DNA of 64,000 nt from a virus, in the IMG/VR virus record IMGVR_UViG_3300031857_000076, positions 27,626-91,625 of that record. One strand, given 5' to 3'. The translations under genes were made by a program, and so were the position numbers. Under the pieces are notes generated by a model, which did no database searches, was not told where the DNA came from, and saw nothing but the letters and a program-made list of their open reading frames with translations. Positions 32,162-40,599 of this stretch are shown here, piece after piece (within the stretch, counting starts at the first letter, position 1; each line of letters starts with the position of its first letter).

Positions 32162-33196
32162 ATGGAAGTAGATTTTTCTCAACAGATTTTAGAGGCCAAG
32201 AACCGCCCTGGACCAAAAAGCTCCGCACAAACTCCTGCGAAGCCAGATGAGCGTAAAAAGGGTTCAAAAATGAATGAGCCAGGCTCTGCTGGCACTACTC
32301 CAGATGCTAAAGAACGCGCTGAGAAAAATCTTGAGAAAGATGATAAAAAAGAAGTTGTTAAGGCCGAAATCACTTTCAATGATAAAATCACTGAGTCTCT
32401 AAAAAAGAAAGTTGAAGATCATAACTCCAAGCACAGCCGTAAAGTTTCTCTTTCTCAATTAAAGAAAGTTTATCGCCGTGGCTTGGGTGCTTTTAGTTCC
32501 ACTCATCGTCCAGGCAAGAGTCGTCAGCAGTGGGCAATGGCTCGCGTCAATACTTTCTTGAAAATGATGCGTGGCGAAAAAGTCAAAGATGCATATAAAG
32601 CTGCTGATGGCGACATTGCCAAAGGTTCCGAAGCTTTTGATCATAATCACGACTATTATGATTTTGAAGACCTTGAGCTTCAATTAGCTCATATTAATCT
32701 AATCGAAGCTGGTGTTTTATTCGAAGAAATGGACATCTTCAATGAAGACATTGACTATACCGAAGCAGAAAAGAAAACTCTTAATAAGCCTTTCAGACTT
32801 CCTTCTGGCTCTAATAAGAAATTTGGCGTTTATGTTAAAAACGACAAAGGCAACACTGTGATGGTTAAATTTGGCGACCCTAACATGGAAATCAAACGCG
32901 ATGACCCTGAACGCCGCAAGAATTTCCGCGCAAGACATCAATGCGACAGCAACCCTGGTCCTAAATGGAAAGCTAGATATTGGGCTTGTAGAACTTGGGA
33001 GAAGGGCAAGACTGTTACTGAAATCACTAGCAGTGAAGACCCAATCGAAGCCTTTTATATCAAACAGGCCGAAAGAGAAATCAGAATGTCTGATGCTATT
33101 TTGAATGAAGAAGACTTTCCTTCTCAAGAAGAAGTTTTAGCTCTTAATCCTCTATTAGACAATGTTTATTACATTGAAGAGGAAGTGGGAATTTAA
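32162..33196 (+). CDS. Phage protein with two DUF-type virion/maturation domains
   Basis: 344 residues. A charged, disordered N-terminus (1-75) is followed by SLSQLKKVYRRGLGAF and RQQWAMARVNTFLKMM, a small helical domain seen in large phages. The C-terminal part has KPFRLPSGSNKKFGVYVK, KFGDPNMEIKRDDPERRK and FRARHQCD, a domain often attached to prohead protease or portal-associated proteins. Conserved Cys (HQCD, YWACRTW) may bind metal. The role is probably structural or maturation-related. The 43 bp before it hold an AGTGTAA element. Confidence 0.6.
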   Translation: MEVDFSQQILEAKNRPGPKSSAQTPAKPDERKKGSKMNEPGSAGTTPDAKERAEKNLEKDDKKEVVKAEITFNDKITESLKKKVEDHNSKHSRKVSLSQLKKVYRRGLGAFSSTHRPGKSRQQWAMARVNTFLKMMRGEKVKDAYKAADGDIAKGSEAFDHNHDYYDFEDLELQLAHINLIEAGVLFEEMDIFNEDIDYTEAEKKTLNKPFRLPSGSNKKFGVYVKNDKGNTVMVKFGDPNMEIKRDDPERRKNFRARHQCDSNPGPKWKARYWACRTWEKGKTVTEITSSEDPIEAFYIKQAEREIRMSDAILNEEDFPSQEEVLALNPLLDNVYYIEEEVGI

Positions 33197-33229
33197 TTAG
33201 AAAATTCTTTATTGTTTCGTATTATCCTA

Positions 33230-33496
33230 GTGATCGAACAGATTCTAGGTGTTATTTATACGTTCTGCTTCTCAGTCTGCTACATTCCTCAAATCTCCAA
33301 AAGTTTGAGGACAAAAAATGTGCAAGACGTTAGCGTTGGCATGTTTATTCTTTCAATAATTGGGTATGTCTCAGCAATGGGATATACCCTTTTGCGTGTT
33401 GGATGGGATTTTTGGTGGATAGTAAATTATTTTTGTGGCCTAGTTTCTGCAACAGTCATGGTGGCAATTTATTACATTTACAAAAAACATGTTTAG
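33230..33496 (+). CDS. SemiSWEET/PQ-loop membrane protein
   Basis: 88 residues from GTG 33230 (TTG 33212 is an alternative adding seven hydrophobic residues). Three membrane helices are evident: QILGVIYTFCFSVCYIP, VSVGMFILSIIGYVSAMGY and WWIVNYFCGLVSATVMVAI. The first ends in the PQ motif (CYIPQISKSLRTK), exactly the single-unit layout of bacterial SemiSWEET transporters, which dimerise to move sugars. TATTAT lies 4 nt before the GTG. It overlaps the GT2-like gene by 8 nt, suggesting a link to sugar metabolism. Confidence 0.75.
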   Translation: MIEQILGVIYTFCFSVCYIPQISKSLRTKNVQDVSVGMFILSIIGYVSAMGYTLLRVGWDFWWIVNYFCGLVSATVMVAIYYIYKKHV

Positions 33497-34259
33497 CATT
33501 TATCATTCAGCATTTAACCTCATCAAGCATGGCTTTGTTGGTTGGGAAAACAGCGTTCAAAATTCATGCAAATTTGCAGATGAAGTAATCATCGCAGTTA
33601 ATACTTCCGTAGATAATACAAAGGAAGCAATCTCAGAAACTTTAAAAGACTTTTCTAACTGGAAAATTATAGAAACCGATTTTTCATATCAAGACCCTTG
33701 GCTTGATGGCAAGATTAAAAATGCCGCCCTTCAAGCTTGCACGCAAGATTTTAAGATTCAACTCGATCTCGATGAGTACATTCCATTGTGGCAAAAACCA
33801 CTGTGGGAAATTTTAGCCATGCAAATTGCTCTTAGTCCAGTTCAGTGTGCAGCAGTTGCATCTGTGAATCTTTATAAAGATTGGAATCACTATTCTTCAA
33901 TTACTAACAAGCAATATTTCAATAAAGGACAAGCTTATCGTGCGCCAAGTAAAGCGGCCAGAAAACAAGACGGCACAATTAATACTAAAATGAGCGATGG
34001 TTGTGACTTGGTTAATGCTGATGGAGAATTTGTTTCAACAATGGCAACCACAACTGATCTACAACGCTTGGAGCTTGGTGTTTCACCATTTGTTGTTCAT
34101 TTTGGTTATGTAGATTTAGACTCTCGACTAAAGAGAAACCATGAGTTCTGGCACGAACATTGGTATGTTGAAGGCGGTGGGCAAGACCCCGCTCACAAGA
34201 TTCACATGAAACACGAAGACTTTGAATACCCTTATCTTAAACATAAATTAAAATTATAA
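33489..34259 (+). CDS. GT2-like glycosyltransferase
   Basis: 256 residues. The N-terminus opens FSIYHSAFNLIKHGF, then EVIIAVNTSVDNT. IQLDLDEYIPLW at about 90-101 supplies a D-x-D-E metal and nucleotide-sugar site of GT-A enzymes. The C-terminal HFGYVDLDSRLKRNHEFW and HKIHMKHEDF could hold the acceptor site. It begins a four-gene plus-strand sugar module (GT2, GT9, unknown, GMD, FkbM). Confidence 0.65.
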   Translation: MFSIYHSAFNLIKHGFVGWENSVQNSCKFADEVIIAVNTSVDNTKEAISETLKDFSNWKIIETDFSYQDPWLDGKIKNAALQACTQDFKIQLDLDEYIPLWQKPLWEILAMQIALSPVQCAAVASVNLYKDWNHYSSITNKQYFNKGQAYRAPSKAARKQDGTINTKMSDGCDLVNADGEFVSTMATTTDLQRLELGVSPFVVHFGYVDLDSRLKRNHEFWHEHWYVEGGGQDPAHKIHMKHEDFEYPYLKHKLKL

Positions 34260-34260
34260 C

Positions 34261-34959
34261 ATGGATAATTTAATTAAATTATCTTGTCCATCCGAGGGGT
34301 TAGGTGATACGTTAATACTTACTTGTATTTGTAAGCACTTGCTTGCAAATAATAAAAAACCAATTGTTTCATTGCCTGCTAAAATAAAAAGGTTTTCTAT
34401 TTTATTTGATGGCATCGCTGATGTTATAATAGAAGACGTTAATCAATATTTGCCCGATCTTGGTGGGGGTCACTATGCTACACGAAAACTAAGAAATTTT
34501 TTTCAACATGCAGAATTATTAGATAATAGACCTTTAGTTTTACATTCAAATCAAGAATCAGAAATTTGGACTGCAAATTATCTTATCAATAAGATTAATC
34601 CAGTAATTTTTGTGCCGCATTGTGCAAAACAGTGGCATGAAGTAAGAAGCTTAAAGGTTGATAGTTATGAGCAGTTATTTGATAAATTAATTTCTGATGG
34701 CTTAACTCCAATTATTTGTCAAAGCTCTAGTAATCCAGTTTCTATTAAATATGAAAATATTTTAACAGACTTGGAACTGAGTAAATATATTTGCTTATTG
34801 AGAAAAGTGGGCCTTTATGTTGGATGCAATACTGGAGATATGCACTTGGCTATTTCTGTTGGCGCTCATTGTCAAGTTATTCAGCCACAAAATCATCCAC
34901 TATTCAATGCAGATGAGTGGAATTACAATCATCCATCAATTACATATTATCAATTATGA
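34261..34959 (+). CDS. GT9-like glycosyltransferase
   Basis: 232 residues, compact for GT9 (usually above 300). GLGDTLILTCICKHL is the N-terminal GxGDxL motif, and VGCNTGDMHLAISVGAHC is the donor-site DTGxMHLA-type motif. It is a complete short form, unlike the split GT9 at 20052/21575. It is followed by a coupled 115-residue gene (ATGA overlap). Confidence 0.72.
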   Translation: MDNLIKLSCPSEGLGDTLILTCICKHLLANNKKPIVSLPAKIKRFSILFDGIADVIIEDVNQYLPDLGGGHYATRKLRNFFQHAELLDNRPLVLHSNQESEIWTANYLINKINPVIFVPHCAKQWHEVRSLKVDSYEQLFDKLISDGLTPIICQSSSNPVSIKYENILTDLELSKYICLLRKVGLYVGCNTGDMHLAISVGAHCQVIQPQNHPLFNADEWNYNHPSITYYQL

Positions 34960-35303
34960 TCACAATTTTAGTAGATGAGGGGTACGCTTATGATTATTTA
35001 GCCATCCTTGCGGTTAAACACAAAATATTCAATAATGAAAAAACCCTTACCGCAAGAACTTTATGTAATGAACATATCCTGAATCAAATACCAGAAGACC
35101 AACATATTAAAATTGTGCGTTCTCAAGAATTTAAAAATTTAATTGACGCTAATTTTAAAACTTTTGAAGCTGTAGAAGAAGCTCGTTATGGAAAGATTTC
35201 CGCAAAAGAAGTGGACGATTTAAATATGAAAAGGTATTATTGCAAAGTGGCTTTACAAAATAAATTTTTCCCCGATATACAAACTACAGAACTTAAATCA
35301 TGA
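34956..35303 (+). CDS. Hypothetical protein in sugar module
   Basis: 115 residues from ATG 34956, overlapping the GT9 stop as ATGA; an upstream in-frame codon at 34917 lies within the GT9 gene. It starts MITILVDEGYAYDYLAIL and ends with a helix rich in charged residues. It overlaps the gmd start by 4 nt. No family recognised; its place implies a link to the glycan pathway. Confidence 0.6.
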   Translation: MITILVDEGYAYDYLAILAVKHKIFNNEKTLTARTLCNEHILNQIPEDQHIKIVRSQEFKNLIDANFKTFEAVEEARYGKISAKEVDDLNMKRYYCKVALQNKFFPDIQTTELKS

Positions 35304-36337
35304 AAACAATTATTATAACTGGTATTACTGGTCAAGATGGCTCGCTGATGGCAGACCATCTGCTAAAAGACCCAAACAACTTTGTTTACGGGGCGCATAG
35401 ACGCTTGAGTGTTCCAAATCATCAAAACATTGAAAATATCAAGAACCACGAAAGATTTAAATTGTTAGAGTTGGACCTTACTGATGCGGAAAGCATTAAT
35501 CAAGCAATTAGAGAAATCAAGCCAGATTACTTCATCAACTTCGCTGCAAACTCTTTTGTTGGCAATAGTTGGAAGATGCCAATTAATCACATGCAAACAA
35601 ACTGCATGGGAGTGCTTCATTGTCTTGAAGCTATTAGAAACCTTTCTCCAGAAACTAGATTCTATAATGCTGGCAGCAGCGAACAGTTCGGAGATGTTGC
35701 ATATTCTCCACAAGACATCAACCATCCATTTCGTCCAAGATCGCCATACGGCGCTTCTAAGTGCGCTGCGCATCATTTGGTAAAGGTTTACCGAGAGTCT
35801 TATGGCATTTATGCTGTTCAAGGAATCTTATTTAATCACGAAGGCGTTCGTCGCGGAGAAGAGTTCGTAACGCGAAAAATCACTAAAAATGTAGCAAGAA
35901 TCTATAACGCCAAAAAAAGTGACGAATCTTTCTTGCCAATGGAGCTTGGCAATGTTGACGCCAAAAGAGATTGGAGCGATGCTCAAGATTTTGTGCGCGG
36001 TGTTTGGCTGATGCTTAATCAAGAAAAGCCAAAAGACTATGTTCTCTCTGCTAATGAAACTCACTCAGTAAGAGAATTTATTGAACTAGCCTTCGAAGCT
36101 GCTTCTATTGAAGGTGAGTGGATTGGCAACGGTTTAGATGAAGTTTTTATTGACAAAAACACGAAACAAAAGCTTGTAGTAATTAATCCAGCTTTCTATC
36201 GTCCAGCAGAAGTTGATCTTCTTTGGGGTGATTCGACACCAGCAAGAGAAGAGCTTGGCTGGATTCCAAACACATCTTTCTCGCAACTTGTTGAGAAAAT
36301 GGTTGCGCGAGACTCAGGTTGGCCTTACATTAATTAA
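35300..36337 (+). CDS. gmd: GDP-mannose 4,6-dehydratase
   Basis: 345 residues of the extended SDR family. TGITGQDGSLMADHLL is the NADP-binding G-x2-G-x2-G turn. YNAGSSEQFGDV holds the active-site Ser and Glu, SPYGASKCAAHH gives the Y-x3-K, and ILFNHEGVRRGEEFVTRKI and RPAEVDLLWGD are family landmarks. It converts GDP-D-mannose to GDP-4-keto-6-deoxymannose, the precursor of fucose, rhamnose or perosamine sugars. No GDP-fucose synthase follows, so the next step relies on host enzymes. Confidence 0.93.
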   Translation: MKTIIITGITGQDGSLMADHLLKDPNNFVYGAHRRLSVPNHQNIENIKNHERFKLLELDLTDAESINQAIREIKPDYFINFAANSFVGNSWKMPINHMQTNCMGVLHCLEAIRNLSPETRFYNAGSSEQFGDVAYSPQDINHPFRPRSPYGASKCAAHHLVKVYRESYGIYAVQGILFNHEGVRRGEEFVTRKITKNVARIYNAKKSDESFLPMELGNVDAKRDWSDAQDFVRGVWLMLNQEKPKDYVLSANETHSVREFIELAFEAASIEGEWIGNGLDEVFIDKNTKQKLVVINPAFYRPAEVDLLWGDSTPAREELGWIPNTSFSQLVEKMVARDSGWPYIN

Positions 36338-36341
36338 TTTT

Positions 36342-36908
36342 ATGAATATTCTTCAAATAGGATGTAATAATTGTGACGATCATGTTTTTGATTTCGTCAA
36401 AGATAACCAAAATGTTATTGAGAATTTTTTTGTTGTTGATGCTCTGCCCAAATGCTGCGAAAAGGCTCAAAAAGTTTATAGTTTTGTTAATAACTTAAAA
36501 GTATTTAACAAAGCAATCGGTTTGGAAAATACAACTTGTAGATTTTACTTTCCAGAGGGCGATGAAGAATCTGCACATGCATCTTTAAATAAAGATCATG
36601 TATTGAAACATCATCATCCCAATGTGAATTTTATTGACGCCGAATGTATTGATATTAATGACTTTTTAAAAAATTTACCACCGCTAGACCGTTTATATAT
36701 TGATATTGAAGGTTTAGATGTTAAAACACTAATGCACATGAAAGATGAATATTTTACTATTCCATATATTGAATATGAATTTTATCATGGTCAAGACACA
36801 TTTAATCCTGGTATCATGCATCATTTTCTCTTGCAAAAGTTTGAGTATCATGGATATTCTGTAAAGCAAATATCTGAATATAATTGTGCCGCAGAAAAAA
36901 CCAAATAA
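36342..36908 (+). CDS. FkbM-like SAM-dependent methyltransferase
   Basis: 188 residues from ATG 36342, 4 nt after gmd; a longer frame to 36213 would overlap gmd. ILQIGCNNCDDHVFDFV is the SAM-binding motif I, FVVDALPKCCEKAQKV motif II, and LYIDIEGLDVKTLMHM the FkbM-type IDIEG signature. It likely O-methylates a sugar hydroxyl or another small molecule. Its place directly behind gmd supports a deoxysugar target. Confidence 0.75.
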   Translation: MNILQIGCNNCDDHVFDFVKDNQNVIENFFVVDALPKCCEKAQKVYSFVNNLKVFNKAIGLENTTCRFYFPEGDEESAHASLNKDHVLKHHHPNVNFIDAECIDINDFLKNLPPLDRLYIDIEGLDVKTLMHMKDEYFTIPYIEYEFYHGQDTFNPGIMHHFLLQKFEYHGYSVKQISEYNCAAEKTK

Positions 36909-37239
36909 AAAACTTATAGTCTCCAAATTTGTCGAGATTCCCGCTAAATCAAAGCGAGAATTTTGGCAAAGAGAATATGTTTTATTGGCTCGTTTGGTTG
37001 AAAGATATAGCTTAGAATTTTTAAGAGATACCAGCTTCTCCTTTAAAGGAGATAGTTTAGCTATTTTGTTTGCGCCAAAAATCCTTCAAGACTTGGATAA
37101 AAGATTCAAAATTTATAGCAGCGAATCTCGTATAAGTAGAGAACCGCAAATCATCTTGAAAGATGACCCATTGCATCAACCAGTTTTAATTGAACGTAAA
37201 CCTAGAACCATTAGAGACTTTTTAAATGAAAAAGACTAA
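36886..37239 (+). CDS. Hypothetical protein
   Basis: 117 residues from GTG 36886, overlapping FkbM by 23 nt and the RecA-like gene by 14 nt. The N-terminal 10 residues are basic (PQKKPNKKL), and helices such as YVLLARLVERYSLEFLRD follow. It precedes the recombinase and may be a recombination accessory protein, but no family is recognised. Confidence 0.6.
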   Translation: MPQKKPNKKLIVSKFVEIPAKSKREFWQREYVLLARLVERYSLEFLRDTSFSFKGDSLAILFAPKILQDLDKRFKIYSSESRISREPQIILKDDPLHQPVLIERKPRTIRDFLNEKD

Positions 37240-38365
37240 AGACACAGAAGAAAAGAAGATTACTTCAAGCGAAGTGCTTGAATCTTTCCTGAAACAAAAT
37301 GCGGAAGATCACTACAACTTTGAAGAAACAGTAGATTATAAAGTATCGAGTGGTTCACTCCAGCTTGACTTGCAACTTGGTGGCGGCTTTGGTCCAGGAC
37401 TGCACAGGTTCGTGGGTATGAATGAGGGTGGCAAAACTAGCGAAGCTCTTGAAGTGATGAAGAATTTCCTGCTTGATATTCCAAATAGCAAAGGCTTTTA
37501 CATCAAGGCAGAAGGTCGCCTTTCTCCAGAAATGCAAAAGCGTTCTGGCATCAAGTTTGTATTTTCAGCAGAAGATTGGGTGGCTGGAACTTGCTTTGTT
37601 TTTGAGAGCAACATCTATGAAACTGTTGTTGATGCTATGAGACAATTAGTTTCCAAGAACGAAGAGAAGATCAAATTCTGTTTCCTCTTGGATGCGGTTG
37701 ATGGCCTTATTGCCAAGAATGATATGGACAAATCCTTTGAGGAAAGTTCAAAGGTTGCGGGTGGCGCAGTGATTGCTGCGACATTCATGAAGAAACTTTC
37801 GATTGCGCTTGCAAAGCGCGGTCACATGGCAATCTTTATCTCTCAAGTTCGAGCAGACATCAAGCTTGACCCATATTCAAAAGCACCAATTCGCCAAACC
37901 TCTGCTACAGGAGGCAATGCCTTGCTACACTTTGCCAACTGGATTCTTGAGTTCGAACCCCGCTTTAAAGGCGATCTTATTCTTAAAAATCCTAGCGAAA
38001 AAAGCATTGACTTGGAAAAAAATCCGCCAATTGGACATTGGGCCAAAGTCACAGTCAAAAAGTCTCCAAACGAGAAAACCAATCTCACTATTCCATATCC
38101 TATTCGATATGGTCGCACAGGTGGCAAATCCATCTGGATTGAAAAGGAGATTGTTGACCTACTGCTTGCTTGGGAACTTGTTAATAAGAGCGGAGCTTGG
38201 TTTTCTCCAAGCGAAGACTTCCTGCAATTATTAGCTGAAAATTCTCTTGAGTTTCCAGCTAAGATTCAAGGCGAGGCTTCCTTGTTTAAAACTGTTGAGG
38301 ATGATGCAGCTTTATTGAAGTTTTTAATTGAATATTTTCGCAAAATGATTTCCAATGAGGTTTAA
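37226..38365 (+). CDS. RecA/UvsX-like recombinase
   Basis: 379 residues. Walker A is G-MNEG-GKT (variant of GPESSGKT), followed by FYIKAEGRLSPEM. The Walker B strand CFLLDAVDGL and the L2 region IRQTSATGGNALLHF fit RecA and T4 UvsX. An N-terminal helical part and a C-terminal ~80-residue extension complete the fold. It drives strand exchange and recombination-dependent replication. It overlaps a small nuclease gene by 11 nt. Confidence 0.82.
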   Translation: MKKTKDTEEKKITSSEVLESFLKQNAEDHYNFEETVDYKVSSGSLQLDLQLGGGFGPGLHRFVGMNEGGKTSEALEVMKNFLLDIPNSKGFYIKAEGRLSPEMQKRSGIKFVFSAEDWVAGTCFVFESNIYETVVDAMRQLVSKNEEKIKFCFLLDAVDGLIAKNDMDKSFEESSKVAGGAVIAATFMKKLSIALAKRGHMAIFISQVRADIKLDPYSKAPIRQTSATGGNALLHFANWILEFEPRFKGDLILKNPSEKSIDLEKNPPIGHWAKVTVKKSPNEKTNLTIPYPIRYGRTGGKSIWIEKEIVDLLLAWELVNKSGAWFSPSEDFLQLLAENSLEFPAKIQGEASLFKTVEDDAALLKFLIEYFRKMISNEV

Positions 38366-38762
38366 AACTCTATACGGAAAAGAAAAATATCTCAAGAATG
38401 CGTCAAAATATTTAATCAATTGGCGCAAAAAAACTCGTAGCAAATTTCAAGACGAAGTTAAAAGATTCTTGAAGCTTTACTGGAGTGAAGACATTGTATT
38501 TGAAGAACTGAGAGTCATTGACACAAGAATGACTTTTGATTTTTACAATGCCAACAAAAAAATAGCAATCGAGGTCCAAGGACAGCAACACACAAAATTT
38601 GTTCCTTTCTTTCATGGCAGCAGAAATAAATTCTTGCAGCAATTAAAAAGAGACAATAAAAAGCTTGAGTTTTGCGAAATAAACGGCATTAAGCTTGTGG
38701 AAATTTATAGCGTTTCGGAATTGAATAAAGATTTTTTTGAATCGTACGAAATTTATCTGTAA
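38355..38762 (+). CDS. Vsr-like PD-(D/E)XK endonuclease
   Basis: 135 residues. A helix (SKFQDEVKRFLKLYW) is followed by TRMTFDFYNANKKIAIEVQGQQH, giving Asp and E-V-Q in the positions used by Vsr/DUF559-type nucleases, and LEFCEINGIKLVEI as the last strand. The HTKFVPFFHG stretch supplies extra His. It could cut recombination or mismatch intermediates. It sits between the recombinase and the dnaB unit. Confidence 0.72.
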   Translation: MRFKTLYGKEKYLKNASKYLINWRKKTRSKFQDEVKRFLKLYWSEDIVFEELRVIDTRMTFDFYNANKKIAIEVQGQQHTKFVPFFHGSRNKFLQQLKRDNKKLEFCEINGIKLVEIYSVSELNKDFFESYEIYL

Positions 38763-38765
38763 TAT
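38737..38765 (+). promoter_or_regulatory. Leaderless-type promoter of the 38771-dnaB-primase unit
   Basis: TTGAAT, 17 nt, TAATAT and 5 nt precede the ATG at 38771. The -10 overlaps the stop codon of the nuclease gene. AAGGT in the last five bases might also serve as a weak ribosome site in a longer transcript. Confidence 0.6.
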
Positions 38766-38770
38766 AAGGT

Positions 38771-39058
38771 ATGCCGAAGAATAAAATCAAGGAAATTCCT
38801 CAGTTTGAAATGCCTTCAAACTTTATCGAACAAATTTATGAGTTAAGCGGCAATGCGGACAAGTATAAGGGTGTGCTATTAGCTTATGTTTCAGAAGATG
38901 GAACTCCAGTCATCTACTGTAAATATGATTCTCAAGTGGTTGAATTTGGCATGAGAAAAGCTTTGGAAAAATATCTTCAAAATTCAGACGATGCTGAAAC
39001 CGCATACAATCTTGGAGAAATGGGAAGAAATGATGAAGATGATGTTGACGAAGATTGA
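38771..39058 (+). CDS. Hypothetical acidic-tail protein
   Basis: 95 residues. A small alpha/beta core (VLLAYVSEDGTPVIYCKY) is followed by a strongly acidic C-terminus (NDEDDVDED), reminiscent of proteins that mimic DNA or bind replication factors. It is the first gene of the helicase-primase unit. No family recognised. Confidence 0.6.
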   Translation: MPKNKIKEIPQFEMPSNFIEQIYELSGNADKYKGVLLAYVSEDGTPVIYCKYDSQVVEFGMRKALEKYLQNSDDAETAYNLGEMGRNDEDDVDED

Positions 39059-39081
39059 TTGCTGAGTATCGTAAGAGTAGC

Positions 39082-40599
39082 ATGATATACTCTTATGAAC
39101 TTGAAAAACAATTGCTGGCGGCTCTCATTAAAAAGCCAGAGAACTATTTTGAAATCTCTGCATTCATAAATGAAAAAGATTTCTATAGTGAAGACAACAG
39201 TTTAAATAAAACGATCTTCACAATTGTTCGTCAGGCACTAGAAGCGCATGAAGAAATTGACGATGTAATCATCGCACAGCGAGTTCAGAATCTTGGTATC
39301 ACATTCGATGATGTAGTGAATGTGGCAGAATATGTGAAGAGTCTTGGCATGAGAAAGGTTGCTGATGGCAGTCTCATTAAAACAGCCAAAGAACTCAAGA
39401 AGTACACTATCCGCCGAGAAATCTACGAGTCTTCGCAAAACATTGCGAAGAAGATGAAAAGCTTGCCAGCAGAAAGCTCCTATTCAGAAATCATTTCTGT
39501 AGCTGATAAAGAATACAACAGCCGCATCAATCAGTATGAAGTTGGTAACGATTCTCCAGAAAACATCTATGATGAAATGGAGGTAATGATTGAAGATCGT
39601 GGCGCAAATCCTGTTAGCGAGTTCGGCATGATGGGACCACATGAAAAAATTAATAGCATCTATGGTTCATTGCTTAGACCAGGAAATATCACCGTCATTG
39701 TTGCTCGATCTGGTGTCGGCAAGACTCAGTTTACTATGGATTACTCAACCAAGGTGAGTTTGAAATATAATGTTCCTGTTCTTCATTTTGATAATGGAGA
39801 AATGAGCAAGGAAGAACTCATTATGCGCCAGTGTTCTGCTCTTAGTGGAGTTCCAATGCATTTGATTGAAAGTGGTCAATGGCTGCGAGCAGGCAAAGAA
39901 ACAGTTGATAAGGTTCGGTCTGTTTGGGCAAAGGTCAAGAAGATGCAATTTTATTATTATAATGTTGGGGGATTGGATGTTGATTCCATGATCAACACGC
40001 TAAAGCGTTTTTACTACTCCAAGGTTGGGCGTGGCAATCGAATGATTTTTAGCTTCGACTACATCAAAACAACATCTGATAATGGTGGCGCAAACAAAAC
40101 AGAGTGGCAAATGGTTGGAGAGATGGTTGATAAATTTAAGCGCTGCGTGCAGAAAGAAATCTTGCATGATGGATTGCCCATAATTCCCATGATTACTTCT
40201 GTTCAATCCAATCGCTCTGGCATTACCAATAATCGCAATTCACAAAATGTCATTGACGATGAAAGCATTGTTTCTTTATCTGACCGAATCACTCAATTCT
40301 GCTCTCACATGTTCATCTTGCGAAATAAGACAACGGATGAAGTTCTAAATGAAGGCGTTAGATTTGGCACTCATAAATTGATTAACGTGAAAGCTCGACA
40401 CTTGGGCAAAGATATTGCTGGTGCAGTTGAACCAGTGCGCGTTGGAGACACTCTTCGCAAGAACTTTATTAATTTGGAATTTAAAAACTTCTGCATCACT
40501 GAAAGAGGTGATCTTCGCGATGTTGTTGAATTCAATGATATTGGAGAAGGCGCAGAAGAGAATGGCAGAAACACCGCTCCCGACTTTGATGAACTCTGA
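39082..40599 (+). CDS. dnaB: Replicative DNA helicase DnaB-like
   Basis: 505 residues from ATG 39082 (MIYSYELEKQLLAAL, the usual DnaB N-terminal helix); an in-frame upstream codon at 39055 is less likely. Walker A is VARSGVGKTQF at about 206-216, Walker B MIFSFDYIK near 320, and CSHMFILRNK precedes the arginine-finger region. It unwinds the fork 5' to 3' and overlaps the primase gene by 11 nt, as expected for partners. TTGACG and TATCGT lie upstream but with 9 nt before ATG. Confidence 0.9.
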   Translation: MIYSYELEKQLLAALIKKPENYFEISAFINEKDFYSEDNSLNKTIFTIVRQALEAHEEIDDVIIAQRVQNLGITFDDVVNVAEYVKSLGMRKVADGSLIKTAKELKKYTIRREIYESSQNIAKKMKSLPAESSYSEIISVADKEYNSRINQYEVGNDSPENIYDEMEVMIEDRGANPVSEFGMMGPHEKINSIYGSLLRPGNITVIVARSGVGKTQFTMDYSTKVSLKYNVPVLHFDNGEMSKEELIMRQCSALSGVPMHLIESGQWLRAGKETVDKVRSVWAKVKKMQFYYYNVGGLDVDSMINTLKRFYYSKVGRGNRMIFSFDYIKTTSDNGGANKTEWQMVGEMVDKFKRCVQKEILHDGLPIIPMITSVQSNRSGITNNRNSQNVIDDESIVSLSDRITQFCSHMFILRNKTTDEVLNEGVRFGTHKLINVKARHLGKDIAGAVEPVRVGDTLRKNFINLEFKNFCITERGDLRDVVEFNDIGEGAEENGRNTAPDFDEL

